50,220 nucleotides of DNA from Saprospiraceae bacterium. GTDB taxonomy: Bacteria > Bacteroidota > Bacteroidia > Chitinophagales > Saprospiraceae. Under the pieces are notes generated by a model, which had not been told where the DNA came from, made no database searches, and saw only the letters and a list, made by a program, of their open reading frames with translations. Location: NCBI GenBank assembly GCA_021738725.1, contig JAIPBE010000024.1, positions 1-50,220 on the forward strand. The letters are read 5' to 3'. This document shows positions 44,442 through 50,220 of the stretch, in pieces. The stretch's first letter is position 1. The number at the start of each line of letters is the position of its first letter. A program made the translations under genes and the position numbers.

Positions 44442-45080
44442 TCAATGGTTCATCTTTCGAGCCAGGAAAATAGCATGCTCTTCGACCTGGGTCGCCGATC
44501 GCCTGTATTCCTTTATGATCACCTGGATCTCGCCAAATCCGTTTTCTTCCAACTCACGCTTCACGTCCTCCAGAGGGTGATAATAGAAATAGGTCCGATC
44601 GCCACTGGATCCTGTCTGATACCCTGAATCGCTGGTACTGCCCGGCACAAAACTGAGGTAGAACATACCGTCATCCGCCAGTAATTGAGCACAATCCTCT
44701 ATCCATTTTTTGCGATCCTCCGGCGAACAATACGGCAGGCAAAATCCGCTCAGGATGCCCTGAAATCCTGGCTTCAACAAGTGCATCTGCCGGGCATCCA
44801 TGATGTAAAAAGTGGCTGTCGGGTTATTCTTACTAGCCAGATCGATCATGTTGGGCGCCACGTCAATACCCTCCACTTGCAATTCGGGAGACTGCCGGAG
44901 CAAATACGACGTGATATTCCCGGGGCCACAGCCGATCTCCAATATGCGATGAGGACCTTTCGACAGGCAGCTGAGGAACAGGTCGTATGTATCGTTGTAT
45001 AGTTCCAGATCGCTGAAGGTAGATGCATACAGTTCTGCGATCTTGTCCCATGTGGCGAATGTTTCCTGATATCGATCCAT
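44442..45080 (-). CDS. Class I SAM-dependent methyltransferase
   Basis: 212 residues. Motif I 'ILEIGCGPGN' ends at residue 55, 'VEGIDVAPNMIDLA' is the acidic end of strand beta-2, 'FYIMDARQM' and 'LLADDGMFYLSFV' complete the Rossmann fold. The substrate is unknown. The first residues (MDRYQETFATWDKIAELYA) are typical of small-molecule methyltransferases. It lies upstream of the ABM-like gene on the same strand. Confidence 0.88.
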   Translation of the reverse strand: MDRYQETFATWDKIAELYASTFSDLELYNDTYDLFLSCLSKGPHRILEIGCGPGNITSYLLRQSPELQVEGIDVAPNMIDLASKNNPTATFYIMDARQMHLLKPGFQGILSGFCLPYCSPEDRKKWIEDCAQLLADDGMFYLSFVPGSTSDSGYQTGSSGDRTYFYYHPLEDVKRELEENGFGEIQVIIKEYRRSATQVEEHAIFLARKMNH

Positions 45081-45161
45081 AACGGACCCAAGATATTCTG
45101 AAAATTTTGGAAAAAAGTAGGGTACGAACGCCGCCGCCGCCGCTTCTCCCCCCTACTCTAC

Positions 45162-45169
45162 TATCTTTG
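45162..45169 (+). promoter_or_regulatory. Putative -7 promoter element of the SGNH-MBOAT operon
   Basis: TATCTTTG matches TAnnTTTG, 17 bases before ATG 45187. The -33 region is occupied by a GC-rich CCG-repeat tract (about 45129-45143) without TTTG. Confidence 0.5.
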
Positions 45170-45186
45170 CCAAAGCCTCGATTTTC

Positions 45187-46671
45187 ATGATCACACCTCT
45201 TCGCATACTGGCCCTCCTGGCCATCGTTTTTGGACTTTCCGGTCTCTTTATGGCCGTCGTCCCGGAAGACGGGATGATGCTCGGGCCCGTTCACATCCAA
45301 TACCCGACCTGGGACGACTATCTCCACGATGATCCCGGTCAGAAAGGGATGAACCTGGAAGAACTGTTCGAAATATATGCCCAGAAAAATGGTCCTGAAA
45401 TTGCGAAATCCGACTCTCTTGCCCGGATTCGTGCCCATCAGCTGGCCATGAAACGATTCCAGTTTCCCCAGGGTGATTCCTGTGTGCTGGATGCATTTTT
45501 TACCACCTGTGCATTGGCCACCCCCATACGTCGGGTTCGGATCCTCCATTATGGCGATTCACAGATCGAAGGCAACCGGATCACTGGCTTGTTGAATAAT
45601 TGGTTTCAGTCCAACTATGGTGGCCGCGGTCCCGGATGGATTCCTGTGGTCGAGATCATCCCGACAGATGCAGCGGATCAGGATCAATCCGACAACTGGA
45701 TTCGATACACTCGTTATGGTGGCGGCCCTACCTCTGGTCATGACCGGTATGGTTTGCTTGGCGCGTTCAGCCGGTTTACACCATCCCCATTCCATCCAGA
45801 TACTTCGACATCCACCAGTAAAACGGTACCCCTCAAGCCGACTCACGACACTACCTATATCCGCCCATCCGCACACAAGGCCTGGTTCAGCATCGGTCCT
45901 CGACGAGGGATCAACGGACGATATGATCAGGTACGACTGGCCATTGGTGATCTTCAGGACACCTTGTATTATAGCGTCCGTTCGGAACAACAACTCATCG
46001 ACACCGGCGCCTGGGTCCCTCGCCCGAACATGTTGACCCAGACCTGGAAGATCGGATATCCGCCATCCGCCCTCCGGTTTCAATTTCGATCAAAGGGCAG
46101 TCCGAACTTTTATGGTGCTTCCCTGGAGTCTGATCAGGGAATTTATGTGGACAACATCGCCTTGCGTGGTAGTTCAGGGACTGAATTCACGCGTATCAAC
46201 CGGGAGAGCATCCGCGCTCAGGTGGGTAATGACCAGGTCGCGATGGTGATCTATCAATTCGGGGGAAACACCTTGCCCAATACGACCAGGGCAGAGCAGG
46301 TCGATTATTACCGCAGGGTGGTCATCGCACAATTAGCCCGGATACGGCAATTGTTTCCCGATGCAGTCCTCCTGGTTATTGGACCATCAGATATGTCGAT
46401 CAAGGATAAAGATCAGTTGGTCACCCATCCTTTTCTGCCGGCCCTCCGGGATGTCATGAAGGAGGCTGCCTTCGACCAGCATGCTGTGTTCTGGGATATG
46501 TATGAGGCCATGGGCGGTCGCAACAGCATGGTCCAGTGGGTAGATGCAGATCCGGCACTGGCCACCACCGATTATACCCACTTCACATATGAAGGGACCA
46601 AGGTTATCGCCGAATGGTTGATACAAGCCTTTGAAGAATCACGTACTTCCATTCAAGCACCAGTCCAATGA
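45187..46671 (+). CDS. SGNH/GDSL-hydrolase-fold protein 1, O-acetylation cassette
   Basis: 494 residues with an N-terminal membrane or signal helix ('LRILALLAIVFGLSGLFMAVV'). Block I is 'ILHYGDSQIEGN' with the catalytic-type serine. 'MVIYQFGGN' stands at the oxyanion-loop position. Block V is 'DYTHFTYEGTKVIAEWL' with the D-x-x-H pair. This fits secreted acyltransferase/esterase partners of MBOAT proteins (AlgJ/AlgX- or PatB-like). The stop TGA overlaps the next ATG (ATGA), showing translational coupling. Confidence 0.88.
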   Translation: MITPLRILALLAIVFGLSGLFMAVVPEDGMMLGPVHIQYPTWDDYLHDDPGQKGMNLEELFEIYAQKNGPEIAKSDSLARIRAHQLAMKRFQFPQGDSCVLDAFFTTCALATPIRRVRILHYGDSQIEGNRITGLLNNWFQSNYGGRGPGWIPVVEIIPTDAADQDQSDNWIRYTRYGGGPTSGHDRYGLLGAFSRFTPSPFHPDTSTSTSKTVPLKPTHDTTYIRPSAHKAWFSIGPRRGINGRYDQVRLAIGDLQDTLYYSVRSEQQLIDTGAWVPRPNMLTQTWKIGYPPSALRFQFRSKGSPNFYGASLESDQGIYVDNIALRGSSGTEFTRINRESIRAQVGNDQVAMVIYQFGGNTLPNTTRAEQVDYYRRVVIAQLARIRQLFPDAVLLVIGPSDMSIKDKDQLVTHPFLPALRDVMKEAAFDQHAVFWDMYEAMGGRNSMVQWVDADPALATTDYTHFTYEGTKVIAEWLIQAFEESRTSIQAPVQ

Positions 46672-47924
46672 AGCATTTCCTGCTGATATGCTGCTTGTTG
46701 ACTGCAGGCCTCTTGAACGGACAATCTGCAATAAAGGACAGCCTGGGTGCGCTTTACCCATTTCTGGACCTGGGCCAGAACCATCTGTTTTTCCCGGGTG
46801 ATACCCTACCCTGGAAGAAGCTTTTCCGGCAAATGAACCGCCTTCGACAAGGAGAGGCGAGACAATTTCAGGTCATGCATCTAGGCGGTTCTCACGTCCA
46901 GGGCGGTAGCCTCTCTCGCCAGATCCGCCATCGGATCGCGGCTTTGATAGCGGATTCAACAGGAGGGCAACCAGGTTTCTTTTTCCCATACACATTGGCC
47001 AACACCAATTGTCCCCAGGAGATCCGCATTGTTGCGGATCACGAATGGCAGGGCGCTCGCAGTGCCAAACGCGATCAACCGGGGCCTTTTGGACTGGCTG
47101 GATTGAACGCACGAACGCCTCAACTCTTTGAAACAGTCGATGTATCCTATCAGGATGCCCATCAGCCGCTTTCCCGTTTTCACACCGTTCGCATCTTCGG
47201 TCAGAGCCTGCATCAACAAATGGTCCTGGAGCCGATCAGCCCGGACTGCCCGGCTACTGTCATGATGGATAGCATCCACCATTTTCAGGAATGGTGCTAC
47301 GATCAGGACCAGGACAGGATGAGCTTTCGGATCATGCCTGTTGGTATATCGGCCCCGGACACCTTTATCCTCCAGGGCATCCAATATATAACCGACCATC
47401 CCGGCCTGGTCTTTCACCAGGTCGGTGCCAACGGCGCCAGCCTGCTCACTACACTTCGCTGTGAAGGATTTGGCGATCAGCTTTTTCAGGTCACCTCAGA
47501 TCTGGTCATCTTCGGGATCGGAGTCAATGACGCCCACATGCCGACCCAGGAGTTCAAGGCCGATCGGTTCATGACCCGATATGATTCCCTGATGACCCTT
47601 TTCCGGAAGGCCAACCCACAGGTCCTTTTCCTCTTCCTCACCAATAATGACACCTATTACAAACGTCGACCGAACAAAAATGGCCCTGAGGTCCGGGAAG
47701 CTATGCTTCTCCTGGCCCGAAAGTGGGATGCCGCAGTGTGGGATCAGTTTACGGTGATGGGCGGACTTGGATCCGTTCAAAAATGGACCAGGGCCAGACT
47801 GGCCAAGAAGGACCGCCTCCATTTTACCCGGGAGGGATATACTTTGGCGGCCGATCTGTTCGGTGATGCGTTGGAGGAAGCCTTTTACCGATTCAATCCA
47901 TCCACCCAAATCCATTGTCCATGA
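46668..47924 (+). CDS. SGNH-hydrolase-fold protein 2, O-acetylation cassette
   Basis: 418 residues with a signal peptide (MKHFLLICCLLTAGLLNGQ). Block I is 'VMHLGGSHVQGGSL' (GGSH serine), block III 'LVIFGIGVNDAHMP' (GxND), and block V 'KDRLHFTREGYTLAAD' (DxxH). All three SGNH positions are therefore present in this copy. It overlaps the upstream gene and the downstream MBOAT gene by four bases each. Two consecutive SGNH genes before an MBOAT gene suggest two steps or two substrates, which is inference. Confidence 0.9.
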   Translation: MKHFLLICCLLTAGLLNGQSAIKDSLGALYPFLDLGQNHLFFPGDTLPWKKLFRQMNRLRQGEARQFQVMHLGGSHVQGGSLSRQIRHRIAALIADSTGGQPGFFFPYTLANTNCPQEIRIVADHEWQGARSAKRDQPGPFGLAGLNARTPQLFETVDVSYQDAHQPLSRFHTVRIFGQSLHQQMVLEPISPDCPATVMMDSIHHFQEWCYDQDQDRMSFRIMPVGISAPDTFILQGIQYITDHPGLVFHQVGANGASLLTTLRCEGFGDQLFQVTSDLVIFGIGVNDAHMPTQEFKADRFMTRYDSLMTLFRKANPQVLFLFLTNNDTYYKRRPNKNGPEVREAMLLLARKWDAAVWDQFTVMGGLGSVQKWTRARLAKKDRLHFTREGYTLAADLFGDALEEAFYRFNPSTQIHCP

Positions 47925-49579
47925 TGGATCAGTTGTGGCATTGGTTTTCCTATCAGGCGGATCAACCGTTGATCTTTACGCAAACGGCCTTCTGGTTCTT
48001 CTTTACCGTGGTCATCCTGGGCTATGCTGTCGTGTATCCTCGCAAGGGCCTGCGCAACGCCTACCTCTTTTTTATCAGTCTGTTCTTCTATTACAAGACC
48101 AGCGGACTCTTTGTGCTTCTACTGATTTTTTCCACCCTGACCGATTATCAGATCGGGTGGCAGATGGTGCGATCGCGCACGGCACTGAACCGAAAACTGT
48201 GGCTTGCCCTGAGCATTTTCATCAACCTGGCTGTGCTGGTGTATTTCAAATACGCTTACTTCTTCACGGATGCCTTCAATGCCCTCATGCATACCGATCA
48301 TGAGGTATACAATCTGCTGGCCCATTGGTCCAATGGAGCATTTGGCACCAGCTTCCGGGCAGAGAAGATCTTTTTGCCGGTGGGCATCTCCTTCTTCACC
48401 TTTCAGACGATGAGCTATGCCATCGATGTCTATCGCGGCGATGTCAAACCAGTGAGGAATGTCCTGGATTTTGGCTTTTACGTTTCCTTCTTCCCGCAGC
48501 TGGTGGCAGGACCTATTGTCCGCGCCTCTGAGTTCATCCCCCAACTATACCAGCCGTATTCGGTGACTCGCCAGCAATTTGGCGTGGCGCTCTTCTGGAT
48601 CTTGAATGGATTGTTGAAAAAGATGTTACTGGCCGACTATCTGGCTGTGAACTTTATCGATCGAATATTTGCCAATCCGGGATCGTTCAGCGGGTTTGAG
48701 AACCTGTCTGCACTCTTTGGCTATTCCCTTCAGGTCTACGCAGATTTTTCAGGCTACACAGATATTGCAATCGGGGTTGCCGCGCTGCTGGGATTCACCC
48801 TACCGGTCAACTTCAACTCACCCTACAAGGCGAATAGTGTGGCCGATTTCTGGAAACGCTGGCATATCTCCCTGTCCACCTGGCTACGAGACTATCTGTA
48901 CATCCCCATGGGGGGGAATCGCAGTGGTTCGCTGTTTTCCTATATCATGATCACCTTTATCTGCATCTTCCTCTTCCTGATCACCCCTCACGTGCAGACG
49001 GTCTTGATCATCCTCAGTCTGGTGCTGGCCCTGATCATTGCCTACCGACTCCTGCCCGGGATCAGAAAGCATATCGACACCAATATCAACCTCATGCTCA
49101 CCATGACCATCGGAGGCCTCTGGCATGGGGCTTCCCTGAATATGATCATCTGGGGCGGGATCAACGGCGCGGGATTGATCGTGTACAAATATTGGAACCG
49201 GATCAGTCCCTGGCGCACCAAACGGCCTATCCTTGTGCGGATGACGGCCGTCTTGCTCACCTTGACGTTTATCACCTTCACCCGCACCTGGTTCCGGGGT
49301 GAAAGTCTGGACAAGGTGGAGATCATGCTTTCACAGATCGCCTATCACTTCAATGCTTCATTGATCCCACAGGTGGTGCAGGGTTATGCGACGGTATTCG
49401 CGTTCCTGCTGGGCGGGTATGTGATCCACTGGCTGCCGGGTGCTTGGAAGGACATGCTGCGTGATCGATTTGCCCGAAGCGGGCTTTTTATCCAGGGGTT
49501 TGTCGCTTTTCTGGCGATGGTATTGATCTATCAGGTCATGTCTTCCGACCTCCAACCCTTCATCTACTTCGTTTTCTAG
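47921..49579 (+). CDS. MBOAT O-acyltransferase (AlgI-like)
   Basis: 552 residues from ATG 47921, which overlaps the previous TGA. A TTG at 47915 is unnecessary. About ten or more membrane helices are predicted. Family landmarks are 'FPQLVAGPIVRASEFIPQL', 'FADFSGYTDIAIGVA'-type sequence (here 'YADFSGYTDIAIG'), 'NFNSPYKANSVADFWKRWHISLSTWLRDYLYIP', and the catalytic-histidine segment 'GGLWHGASLNMIIWGG'. AlgI-type proteins move acetyl groups across the membrane to a polysaccharide. The two SGNH neighbours are the likely periplasmic partners. Confidence 0.95.
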   Translation: MMDQLWHWFSYQADQPLIFTQTAFWFFFTVVILGYAVVYPRKGLRNAYLFFISLFFYYKTSGLFVLLLIFSTLTDYQIGWQMVRSRTALNRKLWLALSIFINLAVLVYFKYAYFFTDAFNALMHTDHEVYNLLAHWSNGAFGTSFRAEKIFLPVGISFFTFQTMSYAIDVYRGDVKPVRNVLDFGFYVSFFPQLVAGPIVRASEFIPQLYQPYSVTRQQFGVALFWILNGLLKKMLLADYLAVNFIDRIFANPGSFSGFENLSALFGYSLQVYADFSGYTDIAIGVAALLGFTLPVNFNSPYKANSVADFWKRWHISLSTWLRDYLYIPMGGNRSGSLFSYIMITFICIFLFLITPHVQTVLIILSLVLALIIAYRLLPGIRKHIDTNINLMLTMTIGGLWHGASLNMIIWGGINGAGLIVYKYWNRISPWRTKRPILVRMTAVLLTLTFITFTRTWFRGESLDKVEIMLSQIAYHFNASLIPQVVQGYATVFAFLLGGYVIHWLPGAWKDMLRDRFARSGLFIQGFVAFLAMVLIYQVMSSDLQPFIYFVF

Positions 49580-49799
49580 GGAGGAAAGCCACTTTTTTTC
49601 ACTTACGCATCGCGTTTTTCCATATATAGAGTTTTTTGGCATATAATTTGCCTTATGCTAGATAAGGTTGCTTACCCTGGTGACCGTCCCCCAACAGGCT
49701 GGGGGAAAATGCAAGAGCATCCCAATTACCATTGTGCTTGTACAGGTTTTTCAGGTCATGTCGTTCCCACGGCATGGCCTATTTTTTTGGTGGTTATGT

Positions 49800-49863
49800 G
49801 GTTATGAGTGGAGGAGGTTATGAGTGGAGGAGGTTATGAGTCGGGGAGGTTATGAGGGGAGAA
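49800..49863. repeat. Four tandem 16-bp repeats
   Basis: Units begin GGTTATGAG at 49800, 49816, 49832 and 49848. The first two are identical (GGTTATGAGTGGAGGA), the third and fourth diverge by two to four bases. A further copy lies at 50141-50156. Confidence 0.85.
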
Positions 49864-49890
49864 GTCGAGGAGGATATTTCGTGATGGCGG

Positions 49891-50220
49891 TATTTCGAAA
49901 ATCGGTGTTCGGCTCTCGGATTTCGGTGCTCGGGAAATCATTCAAAGACAAGTAGGAGGATGTGGCTTCTTCTAGATCGACGGAATAGGTGCATGTTCCT
50001 GCATTGGCCAAATGGCTACAAGCCCTGAAGGGGCGCAATATTATAGCGTTGGGCACAGCCCAACGATTCAGATTGACATGCGCAAAAGCCCTGAAGGGGC
50101 GCAATATCACGCACCCAGAATGGCGTAGAGCAGGTTATGAGGTTATGAGTGGAGGAGGTTTTGAGCTTTCTGTTATTGAGTGATTGCGTTATTGCGTTAT
50201 TTCGAAGAACGGTGTTCGGC
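49891..50220. repeat. Direct repeats flanking a dispersed intergenic element
   Basis: AGCCCTGAAGGGGCGCAAT is found at 50021 and 50087 (66-bp spacing) with a hairpin GTTGGGC-ACA-GCCCAAC between. TATTTCGAAAATCGGTGTTC at 49891 is repeated nearly exactly at 50198 up to the edge. Confidence 0.7.

Larger units (their letters stand above)
49580..50220. other. Intergenic region with many short repeats
   Basis: No supported gene is present. There are two small hairpins (CCTTAT/ATAAGG at 49651-49667 and TCCCCCA/TGGGGGA at 49687-49706), the 16-bp tandem repeats, and a dispersed CCCTGAAGGGGCGCAATAT-type repeat. A spurious minus-strand frame at 49850-50110 reads through the repeats. Confidence 0.6.

Noticed and set aside
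49800-50220. CRISPR array
   Set aside because: Repeat units are tandem without unique spacers and vary in length, and no cas gene is near.

Overview
The window looks like a chromosome segment of a free-living Bacteroidota, most likely a Saprospiria-type lineage (inference). The evidence is the near-consensus Bacteroidota promoters (TAnnTTTG -7 boxes), type IX secretion (T9SS) C-terminal sorting domains on several very large surface proteins, PKD, HYR-like and BNR repeat proteins, and many SPII lipoproteins. GC content is moderate, with a visibly AT-richer stretch around 38.2-41.6 kb. No transposase, integrase, CRISPR array or rRNA was seen.

Layout. 1-7690 (-): a giant repeat-built surface protein that runs off the left edge. 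Its signal-peptide end is cut from the rest by one in-frame TAA. 7691-8658: non-coding, with three inverted repeats. 8659-9054 (-): a STAS protein. 9332-13231 (+): clpC, then infC-rpmI-rplT, closed by a strong terminator. 13311-15863 (-): BNR-repeat lipoprotein. 16014-19370 (+): Dna2-like nuclease-helicase. 19380-20030 (-): queE. 20165-21587 (+): Smr-domain protein and a YegP-like protein. 21605-26875 (-) and 27065-30979 (-): two giant secreted proteins, one with a P-domain and Ig-like repeats, one an M12B-like metalloprotease with ten PKD domains. 31243-31585 (+): a small secreted protein that appears frameshifted. 31582-33618 (-): an iscA-type gene, a lipoprotein and ruvB as a tightly coupled operon. 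33738-35981 (+): a membrane protein plus a 5'-nucleotidase split into two genes. 36268-37677 (+): dnaA. 37758-37956: tRNA-Ser and tRNA-Pro. 37957-40603: decaying partial copies of the tRNA-Pro gene and its terminator, around a secreted ELWxTDGT-type protein. 40752-41183 (-): small lipoprotein. 41933-43315 (-): MFS transporter. 43462-44082 (+): lipoprotein. 44130-45080 (-): an ABM-fold protein and a methyltransferase. 45187-49579 (+): two SGNH-hydrolase-like proteins and an MBOAT acyltransferase in an overlapping operon, probably for O-acetylation of an exported polymer. 49580-50220: intergenic repeats.

Housekeeping genes (clpC, infC-rpmI-rplT, queE, ruvB, iscA, dnaA, tRNAs) are interleaved with surface and secreted functions. 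The most unusual observations are the nonsense codon in the giant adhesin, the tRNA-Pro fragment series with covarying terminators, the infC leader (hairpin plus mini-ORF overlapping a TTG start), the frameshifted gene whose stop overlaps that of ruvB, and the two-SGNH/MBOAT cassette. No wholly new system can be claimed from sequence reading alone.
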